From contig CM060915.1 of assembly GCA_030737875.1 (NCBI GenBank), forward strand, positions 567,160,577 through 567,224,576: a stretch of 64,000 bases of DNA, read 5' to 3'. Source of the stretch: Allium sativum (Eukaryota > Streptophyta > Magnoliopsida > Asparagales > Amaryllidaceae). The notes beneath the pieces were generated by a model. That model did no database searches and was not told the DNA's origin. It saw only the letters and a program-made list of their open reading frames with translations. This document shows, piece after piece, positions 1 through 11,336 of this stretch (its first letter is position 1; the number at the start of each line of letters is the position of its first letter). The position numbers and the translations under genes are program-made.

Positions 1-735
1 AAGAAATGTAATTTTCATAATATAATACAAATTCATATTTTAATTTCATTGAAAAATGTAATCTTTATCATACCGTTATAACTCATATATAAATTACATA
101 GAAAAATTTCATTTCTATTTTACCGTTCTAATTCACATCTAAATTACATAGAAAAATGTAATTTTTCTCATGCGGCACAAAATCAATTTAAATTACATAG
201 AAAAATGTAATTTTTATCATGCGGTAGAAATTCATATCCTAATTATATAATAAAATGTAGTTCCTATCATACGACATATATTCATATTTAAATTACATCT
301 AAAAATGTAATTTTTATCCTATAGTGTAAATTTCTCATTTTAATTACATGTAAAAATGTAATTTTCATTCTACCGTTACCATTCATTTCTAAATTACATA
401 GAAAAATGTAATTTTAATCATGCAATGTAAATTTCAATTTTAATTACATAGAAAAATGCAATTTTTGTCATACGGTGCAACTTCATATATTAATTACGTA
501 TAAAAATGTAACTTTTGTTATGCAAGGTAAATTCACATTTAAATTACGTATAAAAACGCAATTTTACTCATACGGTGTGAATTCATTCATAAATACATAT
601 AAAAATGTTAATTATTTCATGTGATGAAAATTCATTCATAAATTATGTAAAAAAATTGTTGTTTATTTCATGCTGTAGAAATTTATTCATAAATTCCATA
701 ATAAAATATACTTTATTTCATACAATGTAAAAACA
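1..735. repeat. ~50-bp minisatellite in the G LTR (left copy)
   Basis: Units start near 142, 191, 241, 291, 342 and 391, giving a period of about 50 bp. Each unit has the inverted pair TTACAT...ATGTAA separated by 4-6 bases, followed by a variable ATCATACGGTGTAAATTCAT-like half. Divergence between units is roughly 10-25%. The array starts before the window. Confidence 0.85.
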
Positions 736-784
736 CCTTCTTTTCATGTATAATGCAAAAATATCTTCTTTTTATATTTATAAT

Positions 785-1255
785 ATATTAACTTTACTAT
801 TTTACAACGTAAAAATATGATCTTTTCTATTTTACAATGTAAAAATATTAACTTTTCTATTTTACAGATAAACTTTACTATTTTACAATGTAAAAATATT
901 ATCTTTTCTATTTTACAAAGTAAAAATATCAACTTTACTATTTTACAATGTAAAAATGTTATCTTTCTATTTTACAAAGTAAAAATATTAACTTTTCTAT
1001 TTTACGATGTAAAAATATGATCTTTTCTATTTTACAAAGTAAAAATATCAACTTTACTATTTTACAATGTAAAAATGTTATCTTTTCTATTTTACAAAGT
1101 AAAAATATCAACTTTACTATTTTACAATGTAAAAATATTATCTTTTCTATTTTACAAAGTAAAAATATTAACTTTACTATTTTACAATGTAAAAATATTA
1201 TCTTTTCTATTTTACAAAGTAAAAATATTAACTTTTCTATTTTAAAATATAAAAA
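785..1255. repeat. ~30-bp palindromic minisatellite in the G LTR (left copy)
   Basis: The unit is about 30 bp, arranged as 60-bp dimers. Each unit is centred on the palindrome TTTTACAATGTAAAA or its variant TTTTACAAAGTAAAA. The dimers alternate CTTTACTA and CTTTTCTA spacers. The open frames seen here on both strands, rich in N, I, F, Q and K, are artefacts of the repeat. Degenerate units continue to about 1480. Confidence 0.88.
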
Positions 1256-2143
1256 GATCGTCTCTTTATTTTCATCGTCAAAATTTCATCTTTTTGTTTT
1301 CAATCTAAAAAGATTGTTTTTTTTATTAACATCCTAAAGTTTCATCTTTTAATTTTCACTATAAAAAGATTATCTTCTTATCTATCAACGTAAAATTGCC
1401 ATCTTCTAAATTTCAATATAAAAAGATGATCTTTTTATTAATCATCCTAAAATTGTCATCTTTGATTTTCTGTCCAACGTTTTCATATCCAATTCCATCA
1501 CAAACGATAAACATCACATCATCAATTCAGATCTAGCGCTTCAAACTCAGATCTAATATCACATCATCTAAACACAAATCGAATTCACAACATAGAATAA
1601 CATCCATCGCATAACGATTCATTTTCACCATTCAACATTAAACAACAAAAGAATAATAATTAAATTAATTAATATTAAATTAAAAATAAATTCTCACCTT
1701 GCTTGATTCTGAAATGAAAGTGGTTTAAATCAGATCTCATGTTAGGAGTCACGGCGGTTACGGATCTGAAAGATTTCAATTTGAAATTTATGTAAAAATT
1801 TGAATTCTGGCTTTTAACAACTGGCACAGTAACGGAAATAAGCATGGCTAATTCTGAAATATTTATACCTTAATTTTCAGAATTGTTCAAATCTTTAAAT
1901 GCGGATTTCGGGAGCTATAGTCGACCGTTTTATGAACGGTTTGCGGGAGATTGGAGAGCTACGAGAGGGCTATCTTCACCGGGAAGATGGGAAGGTGTGG
2001 CTCAACGTGGAGGGGGTGGCAGGGGTCCGACCAGCGCAGGTTTGGGGAGGCGATGACGGAGATTCGGGGCACGGTTTGATGTGAGACTTGTTGGAGAAGA
2101 AAGAGGAAGAGAAGAGCTTCAAAAAGTTGTACTACGGCATGAT

Positions 2144-2191
2144 CTAATTCTTAGTGGATTGGGAGGATTTGGGGAAGCAAATTTCGGCCAT
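2144..2191 (-). other. Short leader ORF downstream of the G promoter (left copy)
   Basis: On the minus strand, about 60 bases after a TATAAAT motif (2251-2257), an ATG followed by G (ATGG context) opens a 15-codon frame ending in TAG. The right LTR has the same frame at 8924-8971 with one amino-acid change (Glu to Lys). It may act as an upstream ORF in the leader RNA. There is no family match, and it could be chance. Confidence 0.3.
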
Positions 2192-2250
2192 GATGGGTTC
2201 GGCGGCTGCAAATGACGCAAGGAAGAAGAAGACCCCGTACAATGCTTCTT

Positions 2251-2257
2251 ATTTATA
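2251..2257 (-). promoter_or_regulatory. Candidate TATA box of the G LTR
   Basis: The minus strand reads TATAAATAAG about 1.04 kb from the LTR start, just upstream of a change from AT-rich to GC-rich sequence. The same motif is at 9031-9037 in the other LTR. The position suits a U3/R boundary. No transcription start is proven. Confidence 0.45.
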
Positions 2258-3292
2258 TTATTATTTAATTAGGTTATTATCTAATTATCCAATAAAGGTC
2301 CGTTTTGGCCCGAACTCAGAATTAGGCCCAACGACTGTCGTTCCTACCATTTAGCCCCCATTCCGAACTCATCTGGATATGTCTCATCAGCCCAAATTGT
2401 CATCTTGGCCTCCGTTTTTTTCAGTTTTAAAATTTAAGTCCTTTATTTCTAATTTTTCCGTACAAATAATTTTACCGGGACTACACACAAACTCAGAAAA
2501 ATCAAAAAAATTATTTTTGGCTTTCTTATGACGATACGGTCCTAACAAAATTTATTTCGTCGAATTCTGAGACTTTTTGAAAAATGGCTATTTTTAAGGC
2601 GTTTAAATTTAACTAAAATAGTAAAAACACATTTTCCTCTGCTACGCTCACATATTAATTCGAAATATTCTGAAAATTGAAACCTAGCAATAATTTGACA
2701 TTCCGGTTCCAACAAAAGTGGTTTCGTCGAAAACATAGGTCGTTTGAAAAACGACTATTTTTAAGGCCAGTATATTTAATATTAAAAATACATTTTTAAA
2801 CAAATAATTTTCGAAACTCAAAATACATAAGTGTTTACTGTTTTTCAATGCAGAAACGTCATTCTGAACTCAATGGAAGTGGTTTCGAGTTCAAATTCCT
2901 TCGTATGCAAAAAGTAGTATTTTGACCTTTATAAATTTCATAGCGACCTTTCTAAATTTTAATTTGGGCATAACTTTTGAATCCTACTATGAAATTTCAA
3001 TTTTTCAGATTTGTTAGAAAGATATTTTTAAATAGATTCTAATATTTTTGGTTTCACTAAAATCCGTTAAATTTTGTATCCTGTACGGTCAGTCAAAGTT
3101 CAAGTTTGACTTTTCAAACTACCGCGCTATTTCTAACTCTTTTGTTAATTAAAATTAAATTATTCATTCTAACTTCGATTTGAATCAACATTCAATCATT
3201 TTTATTTTAAATAAAGTATCTTAAATATCGAAAACTCATTAAAATCACTTAAAATAAATTTTAAATTGGCCCCAAAATTCCGGGTTGTTACA

Positions 3293-3306
3293 GTCTTCCC
3301 CACTTA
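3293..3306 (-). other. G polypurine tract
   Basis: The minus strand reads AAGTGGGGAAGAC immediately before the LTR start TGTAACAACCCGG. This is the plus-strand primer of Ty3/gypsy reverse transcription. The adjoining GGACGAAAAG box is the usual neighbour in plant chromoviruses. Confidence 0.85.
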
Positions 3307-3721
3307 AAAACTTTTCGTCCTTGAAAAGGAAATGAGCTAAAATTCGTTTATTTACCTAATTAAATTTTCCATTCTTTTATCTATTGTTTAATAATTTCAT
3401 AGGTTGAATTAATATTCACACAACACAATCATCTAACAATTAGTTGATTAAATTTTCAAAAATATATAATTTATATATATTCAAAAATCATATTTTCTAA
3501 ATTCCGATTATATATATAATTACAAATACGTTAGTTATAATCTTTCCACTCTGAACTCATTCTAGGGCATTACTAACCCCATCTCTAATGAGTTTCTCAT
3601 TCTAGGATACTGGTGATCCTATCTCTAATGAGTATTCTTATTGGATATTACTAATCCAATCTTTGATGAGTCTTTTGTTCAGTTCTAACGAGTTGTATCC
3701 CAAAGATTTGAGCTAACCAAA

Positions 3722-3733
3722 GCTCTGATACCA
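3722..3733 (-). other. G primer-binding site (initiator tRNA-Met)
   Basis: The minus strand reads TGGTATCAGAGC two bases after the LTR end ...CGTTACA. It matches the 3' end complement of plant initiator tRNA-Met, the usual primer of chromoviruses, and it fixes the boundary of the 5' LTR at 3736. Confidence 0.9.
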
Positions 3734-4399
3734 CTTGTAACGACACGGATTTCGCCCGACCTTAATCGATCGCAAAATCGAGTCTCCCGTTCGCCACCAA
3801 ACCGCGAAGCGAGAACCCCCAATCATGCTGCATCCTATTCCCGGCATGCTAAACAAGGATTGGTGTGAGAATTCTTAACTAACATAACTAATAGTAATAA
3901 GGCAAATCCAAGGACCACGCCGCTAACGCGGAACGGGTTTTATTCCAATGGATTGTTGTGCATAGATTAAAGTGAATCGCCAAAACAATGCAATGCTTTT
4001 TAGAAAAATGGAACCATCATAAGACCCAAGTCCCATCACACAATGCAACGCAAACCGGAGGATAGGGTTTTACCTTATAATGGTCAAACATGCTTGATAC
4101 AATAAAAACGATATTATTATTAGTGTATATATATTTCAAAACATTTCAAAGTAAATGTATCAATCCTAGGAAGCATAGGTACCATATTCTATGCCTCCAT
4201 ACTAGTAATACAATCAAAACCGCATGGGGCGTATTGGATTTTGGTTTTCATCATGAGTCAAGGCTAGGGAGGAGCTCCTTACCGATTCGAGACACTCTAG
4301 CTAATGTCTCAGGGTTCCCCGCAGTTAACCCTTGGATCCTGCAGGGCCGGTCCACACATACAGCTTCGTGGATTAGTTATTCCTGAACACACGTTTCCC

Positions 4400-4413
4400 G
4401 GTCCTATAGGACC
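4400..4413. other. 14-bp perfect palindrome in the G LTR
   Basis: GGTCCTATAGGACC is a perfect palindrome. It sits in the transcribed, U5-proximal part of the LTR, in a locally GC-richer stretch. Nearby short inverted pairs are GTCAG...CTGAC (about 4455-4475) and GACTC...GAGTC (about 4535-4556). It could be a loop-loop contact site for RNA dimers, but this is inference. Confidence 0.5.
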
Positions 4414-6294
4414 TATCCGAGGCGCCTCATTCCATCATCCACATAAGTAAAATGTCAGGGCTGGTAGGTCACTGACACCACTCTAGCTAGAAAGAAACGT
4501 GCTTCTCTCCATGCGTTCCCTTCTCCCGTTTTAGACTCCGCCGGTGTGTGAGTCTCGCGAAGTCACGATATACACAAAGCTATGCCTAAATAGACTATGC
4601 TTTGATCATCTACCACAAGGCCAGATTTTCAACAAATCCTTGATCAATTGCATCTTAGCATGCCACATTGTTAGACCCTACCATATCGTTGATCATCTAC
4701 CAATATATATATAACCTCTAAGCTCATACGTCTTAGAGAAGGGTGTTAAGTGAAGAATAAATTCTTCACCACCAAACAGAAATATATAATCAGTAGCGTT
4801 CAACAAATACAGTAGAAAAGAATACAATGTCAGACACACAATCCATTTACAAGTCCGCTCTGGGTCTGTGCGAAACAACGTGTCCGTCAATTTCCAAATA
4901 AGTTTGGACGATCATTACCAAATACCTTGCCTTAGGGTGTCCAGTCCCAATTCAAGATACCAGTCATCATCATCCTAACGATGTGAAAACCTTCGGTCTT
5001 CTACCACCGTCTTCATCTTCGACTCTTGGTCGTCGTGATGATTATTCAGAATGGGTTAAACCTGGTCTTTTTGAATATCTCGCATAATTTGTGATTAAAA
5101 ATCAAATATTGGAAATCACACATTACGCCGAATTCCAACTCCGAATATTCTTTTAAATAGAATACTCATATTAAAAGGTTCTCATTAATTTTATCAAAGA
5201 TAAACTTTGAAAATAAAATTTTAAATCTTTCTTAAAAGATTTATTAAAACTCCAATATTTAATTTGATATCAAAAGTCAATATTACAAGGTTATTTATTT
5301 TAAGAAATAAATCTTGTCTTAAACGGGTTAAAGAACTAGTGTCCTTTAAAACACAGTTCACGATAAACCAACAAATCAATTTTCAAAATATGGAATTTCA
5401 CAGAAATCAAATCAATACATAATCGCTATAAATTTCTGTATCGGACTAACAGGATACATGGAATAATGGCAAGGCCTCTTAAATTCCATATATAATATCG
5501 GTCTTCTATTACAGAAGCCTATTTCAGTTATTACCAATCGAATTTCCACTTAATTCCAATCTAATATATTAAATTGGAAAACTTGATTTTTTTTAGAAAA
5601 TTCCTTTTTAAATCTATAAAATAAATTTATAAATTCCAAATAATAATTTCAATGTAAATTGGATTAAAGGACAAATGTCATTTAAAAACACTGTTCACGA
5701 TAAATCCACTTCACATCTCAATTTATTTCATATTAACAGATATAATTGCACATTCTAATAATCTTAATTAAAAGATTTCTCTTTATATGTTAATTTATTA
5801 TAAAGAAAACATGTTCTAAAATAATTATTGAAAAATATTCTTTATATAAAAAATTTTAATGTACAAATATTCCTCTTAAAAGAACACCTGAATCGGAGTG
5901 CGACTCAATCATTCACCATATAATTTGGATTATATGGATTTCACACGCATCATATATATTTCAATAGCAACATATTCATCAAGTCATCCATTTACATCCA
6001 GTGTGTAAATTCCACTGTGCAAGCGTTAAAATTAAATAATAACGCTTAACGTAGCCTGTCGATCTGACGATAGACATACCATTTAAAATTGGGATTTGTG
6101 TCAGTCAAATATCATCCCAGTACCCGTGTGGGGTTTTCAGCCAACACACTTCATATAGATATACAAATAAATAATTGGTTAATGGATTTAACCAATTTAA
6201 ATTATGCTAACAATTGATGATTATGAGCAGGTCATTTAATACCAATATCGAAATAAAATATAACTTACTCGAGATATAAATTAATATGGCATTC

Positions 6295-7510
6295 CCTTTA
6301 TTTCCTATATTCACATCGTAAAATTTCTCTTTCTTTACTACACTGAAAATTTTAATCAACATTTATAATGTAAAATTTCTATCTTTCAGTTTCATTGTAA
6401 AATTTTCTCTTTAACTACATTATAAATGTAATTAATATTACAATGAAATTTTTTAACTTTTTAAAATACATTAAAAATGAAATTTTTAATTTTCATCATA
6501 AATCCCTATTTCTAATTTCATATAAAAAATGAAGTCTTTAATTTACAATGCAAGTCCTCTTTTCTAATTACATATAAAAATGTAATTTTCTTAATTTACA
6601 TTGTAAATCCTCATTTCTAATTACATAAAAATGTAACTTTTAATTTACGATGCAAATCCTCTTATCTAATTACATAAAAATGTAATTTTTAATTTATTTG
6701 TTAATCTTACCTCTTTATTACATTATAAAAATGTAATTTTTAATTTTCATTATAAATTCATGTCCCAGTTACATAAAGAAATGTAATTTTCATAATACAA
6801 TACAAATTCATATTTTAATTTCATTGAAAAATGTAATCTTTATCATACCGTTATAACTCATATATAAATTACGTAGAAAAATGTCCTTTCTATTTTACTG
6901 TTCTAATTCACATCTAAATTACATAGAAAAATGTAATTTTTCTCATGCGGCACAAAATCAATTTAAATTACATAGAAAAATGTAATTTTTATCATGTGGT
7001 AGAAATTCATATCTTAATTACATAGAAAAATGTAGTTCCTATCATACGACATAAATTCATATTTAAATTACATATAAAAATGTAATTTTTATCCTATAGT
7101 GTAAATTTCTCATTTTAATTACATGTAAAAATGTAATTTTCATTCTACCGTTATCATTCATTTCTAAATTACATAGAAAAATGTAATTTTAATCATGCAA
7201 TGTAAATTTCAATTTTAATTACATAGAAATATGCAATTTTTGTCATACGGTGCAACTTCATATATTAATTACATATAAAAATGTAACTTTTGTTATGCAA
7301 GGTAAATTCACATTTAAATTACGTATAAAAACGTAATTTTACTCAAACGGTGTGAATTCTTTCATAAATACATATAAAAATGTTAATTATTTCATTTGAT
7401 GAAAATTCATTCATAAATTATGTAAAAAAAATGTTGTTTATTTCATGCTGTAGAAATTTATTCATAAATTCCATAATAAAATATACTTTATTTCATATGT
7501 AAAAACACCT
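6295..7510. repeat. ~50-bp minisatellite in the G LTR (right copy)
   Basis: This is the full-length version of the array cut off at the window start. Units carry TTACAT...ATGTAA. The first ten or so units (6295-6780) are shorter and more diverged than the rest, suggesting growth from one end. Confidence 0.82.
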
Positions 7511-7554
7511 TCTTTTTATGTACAATGCAAAAATATCTTCTTTTTATATTTATA

Positions 7555-8035
7555 ATATATTAACTTTACTATTTTACGACGTAAAAATATGATCTTTTCT
7601 ATTTTACAATGTAAAAATATTAACTTTTCTATTTTACAATGTAAAAATATCAACTTTACTATTTTACAATGTAAAAATATTATCTTTTCTATTTTACAAA
7701 GTAAAAATATTAACTTTACTATTTTACAATGTAAAAATGTTATCTTTCTATTTTACAAAGTAAAAATATTAACTTTTCTATTTTACGATGTAAAAATATG
7801 ATTTTTCTATTTTACAAAGTAAAAATATCAACTTTACTATTTTACAACGTAAAAATGTTATCTTTTCTATTTTACAAAGTAAAAATATCAACTTTACTAT
7901 TTTACAATGTAAAAATATTATCTTTTCTATTTTACAAAGTAAAAATATTAACTTTACTATTTTACAATGTAAAAATATTATCTTTTCTATTTTACAAAGT
8001 AAAAATATTAACTTTTCTATTTTAAAATATAAAAA
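7555..8035. repeat. ~30-bp palindromic minisatellite in the G LTR (right copy)
   Basis: These are the same TTTTACAATGTAAAA units as in the left LTR, with nearly the same unit number and order. The array therefore existed before insertion and was copied into both LTRs. Confidence 0.85.
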
Positions 8036-8923
8036 GATCGCCTGTTTATTTTCATCGTCAAAATGTCATCTTTTTGTTTTCAATCTAAAAAGATTGTTTT
8101 TTTTGTTAACATCCTAAAGTTTCATCTTTTAATTTTCACTATAAAAAGATTATCTTCTTATCTATCAACATAAAATTGCCATCTTCTAATTTTCAATATG
8201 AAAAGATGATCTTTTTATTAATCATCCTAAAATTGTCATCTTTAATTTTCTTTCCAACGTTTTCATATCCAATTCCATCACAAACGATAAACATCACATC
8301 ATCAATTCAGATCCGGCGCTTCAAACTCAGATCTAATATCACATCATCTAAATACAAATCGAATTCACAACATAGAATAACATCCATCGCATAACGATTC
8401 ATTTTCACCATTCAACATTAAACAACGAAAGAATAATAATTAAATTAATTAATATTAAATTAAAAATAAATTCTCACCTTGCTTGATTCTGAAATGAAAG
8501 TGGTTTAAATCAGATCTCGTGTTAGGAGTCACGGCGGTTACGGATCTGAAAGATTTCAATTTGAAATTTATGTAAAAATTTGAATTCTGGCTTTTAACAA
8601 CTGGCACAGTAACGGAAATAAGCGTGGCTAATTCTGAAATATTTATACCTTAATTTTCAGAATTGTTCAAATCTTAAAATGCGGATTTCGGGAGCTATAG
8701 TCGACCGTTTTACGAACGGTTTGCTGGAGATTGGAGAGCTACGAGAGGGCTATCTTCACCGGGAAGATGGGAAGGTACGGCTCAACGTAGAGGGGGTGGC
8801 AGGGGTCCGAGCAGCGCAGGTTTGGGGAGGCGATGACGGAGATTCGGGGCACGGTTTGATGTGAGACTTGTTGGAGAAGAAAGAGGAAGAGAAGAGCTTC
8901 AAAAAGTTGTACTACGGCATGAT

Positions 8924-8971
8924 CTAATTCTTAGTGGATTGGGAGGATTTGGGGAAGCAAATTTTGGCCAT
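8924..8971 (-). other. Short leader ORF downstream of the G promoter (right copy)
   Basis: This is the copy of the 15-codon frame at 2144-2191. It lies downstream of a TATAAAT motif at 9031-9037 on the minus strand. Its function is unknown. Confidence 0.3.
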
Positions 8972-10533
8972 GATAGGTTCGGCGGCTGCAAATGACGCAA
9001 GGAAGAAGAAGACCCCGTACAATGCTTCTTATTTATATTATTATTTAATTAGGTTATTATCTAATTATCCAATAAAGGTCCGTTTTGGCCCGAACTCAGA
9101 ATTAGGCCCAATGACTGTCGTCCCTACCATTTAGCCCCCATTCCAAACTTATCTGGATATGTCTCATCAGCCAAAATTGTCATCTTGGCCTCCGTTTTTT
9201 TTCAGTTTTAAAATTTAAGTCCTTTATTTCTAATTTTTCCGTACGAATAATTTTACCGGGACTACACACTAACTCAGAAAAATCCAGAAAAATTATTTTT
9301 GGCTTTCTTATGACGATACGGTCCTAACAAAATTTATTTTGTTGAATTCTGAGACTTTTTAAAAAATGGCTATTTTTAGGGCGTTTAAATTTAACTAAAA
9401 TAGTAAAAACACATTTTCCTCTGCTACGCTCACATATTAATTCAAAAAATTCTGAATATTGAAACCTAGCAATAATTTGTCATTCCGGTTCCAACAAAAG
9501 TGGTTTCGTCGAAAACAGAGGTCGTTTGAAAAATGACTATTTTTAAGGCCAGTATATTTAATATTAAAAATACATTTTTAAACAAATAATTTTCAAAACT
9601 CAAAATATATAAGTGTTTACTGTTTTTCAATGCAGAAACGTCATTCTGAACTCAATGAAAGTGGTTTCGAGTTCAAATTCCTTCATATGCAAAAAGTAGC
9701 ATTTTGACGTTTATAAATTTCATAGCGACCTTTCTAAATTTTAATTTGGGCATAACTTTTGATTCCTGCTATGAAATTTCAATTTTTCAGATTCGTTAGA
9801 ATGATATTTTTAAATAGATTCTAATATTTTTGGTTTCACTAAATTCCATTAAATTTCGCATCCTGTACGGTCAGTCAAAGTTCAAGTTTGACTTTTCAAA
9901 CTACCGCGCTATTTCTAAGTCTTTTGTTAATTAAAATTAAATTATTCACTCTAACTTCGATTTGAATCAACTTTCAATCATTTTTATTTTAAATAAATTA
10001 TCTTAAATATCGAAAACTCATTAAAATCACTTAAAATAAATTTTAAATTGGCCCCAAAATTCCGGGTTGTTACATCGGGTTTTAAAATAACATAACAAAA
10101 GGTTCTAAACGAATGCGACTGGTTAAATGGGGATGTTACGTAATATTTGAATTGAGTAAGAGGAGATGTAAATGTAAAGGGTTTATTTAAAACTGAAATT
10201 TATAAACAAGGTTTATAAATGGAACGTGAGTTAAATGTTGTGTTAAATTGGAAATACTTGATCATGGTATTAAGTTGAATCAAAGGATTTGGAAGGGAAT
10301 TTTCCGAAAGGAAAAGGGGATTGGAAGGGGTTTGTTTGAGCTTGGTAAACTAGGTTGGAAATAGGCTTTATAATTCAGTTTGTGAAACAATGTTATTTAA
10401 TAAGTCGAGAATTTATAAAAGGGAAACTTTCAAAAAGGTAAGCAGAACTGTAAAACCATATTTTAAACAGGTGAGAAGTGTTTGATATAAGATTTACAAC
10501 TCGTATTTATCTAAAGATAAGAACGGTGTTGAT

Positions 10534-10570
10534 CAAGGTCTGAGAGGTAACTAAAATACCCCAACTTGAA
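10534..10570 (+). other. Conserved AAGGTCTGAGAGGTA box (H, 5' LTR)
   Basis: TCAAGGTCTGAGAGGTA, a spacer of a few bases, then TACCCCAACTTGA. The ends TCAAG and CTTGA can pair. The same box occurs at 44767-44803 (H 3' LTR), 51544-51580 (J, minus), 57668-57700 (K) and 61548-61582 (K 3' fragment), although flanking sequence has diverged. Confidence 0.7.
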
Positions 10571-11336
10571 CAACTCCGGGACTATCCAAGGATGATACCA
10601 GTTGGTAATGGCAAGAATGTGTGATAAGTTTTCCAAGGTAACGGAAATAAAATGAGATGATCTTTCTCTAGTAACAGAATTTAAAGGGAGATTGGGCAAT
10701 AATTCAAAGCATAAGGGAATAAGGTATATATAATGGCTTATTTTATATGAATAAGACTTTGATATTTTTCCAAGTAAGGAATGTAGGGGAGTTGGCGTAA
10801 CGTCGAATAATAGATTAAAATGATTTCTCAGTTATAATAAAGGGAATGTTATAGTAATTAATGGAAACTGAATATCGAGTATCGTTATATCCAAATGAAA
10901 CGTTTTTGCAAATATCACTATATATAAAGTAATAAGTGAAATATTTTCCCACATGCTGGAAATATTCAAGTAAGTGATGCTGAGTACTAGTCCAGTGAAT
11001 CTATTTTATGATTTTCATGGATGTTTGCTGATAGTTAAATAACCGACTATCAAGTCTAACCCTTACGGTTGTTGGTATGGAAAGACCGGGATCAAATGTA
11101 TATTCGAAAACCATTCCGACCAACAAATACGAATATATAGAAGATCAGACGATGATCGAGATGGAGCATGTGTAGACCATAGATCTCCGTAAAGCGGAAA
11201 AAACACTTACAATATCTGATTCGACTCGGAGATATACCGGGGTTCTGTCGTGGTTGGAAACTATGGATTGCAAGGACTATCGCTACTGATCCATGGGGTG
11301 ATTCCTATATGGGAAGTAGTAGAAGAGTACCTTTGG

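Larger units (their letters stand above)
1..3292 (-). mobile_element. Element G, 3' LTR (left copy), cut by the window start
   Basis: This stretch is repeated almost base for base at about 6777-10074, and both copies end in CCGGGTTGTTACA. The minus-strand polypurine tract lies directly to its right, so this is the 3' LTR of a minus-strand element read from its TG start (3292) leftwards. The right copy is 6339 bp, so about 3 kb of this LTR lies before the window. It holds two AT-rich minisatellites, a GC-rich island (about 1899-2240), and three spaced copies of a short box (about 2530, 2697 and 2855). Open frames in the repeats are low-complexity and not genes. Confidence 0.88.
3293..3735 (-). 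mobile_element. Element G interior: noncoding, 443 bp
   Basis: The whole interior lies between a polypurine tract at one end and a primer-binding site at the other. Read on the minus strand it begins with TGGTATCAGAGC. It ends with TTTTCAAGGACGAAAAG and AAGTGGGGAAGAC, which is the conserved 3' end of plant Ty3/gypsy interiors. No frame longer than a few dozen codons is present and no gag or pol relic is recognisable. It contains a short tandem of CTAATGAG-type units near 3560-3680. The element must depend on enzymes from another element. Confidence 0.85.
3736..10074 (-). mobile_element. Element G, 5' LTR (right copy), 6339 bp
   Basis: The left boundary is TGTAACGACACGG next to the primer-binding site. 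The right boundary is ...CCGGGTTGTTACA, followed by TCGGG, which occurs once at the empty-site paralogue near 44338. Positions 6777-10074 match the left LTR at high identity. Positions 3736-6776 are the U5-proximal half, whose partner lies upstream of the window. The LTR is noncoding throughout. The minus-strand order is box repeats, TATA, GC-rich leader, hairpin minisatellites, AT-rich stretch, and a moderately GC region near 4300-4600 with palindromes. Confidence 0.87.

Noticed and set aside
1..735. Possible CRISPR array because of regularly spaced palindromic units
   Set aside because: Spacers are not unique, units are degenerate, and the setting is a plant LTR.
744..1337. Open frames of 60-106 codons on both strands (and at 7589-8025)
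   Set aside because: They follow the 30-bp AT-rich minisatellite exactly, with repeated NINFTILQCKN-type peptides. They are repeat artefacts, not genes.
1899..2354. Paired ORFs MRISGAIVDRF... and MDWEDLGKQI..., also at 8679-9134
   Set aside because: They are duplicated only because they lie in both LTRs. They have no domain, and they are antisense to the element's own transcription. I treat the region as a GC-rich LTR island.
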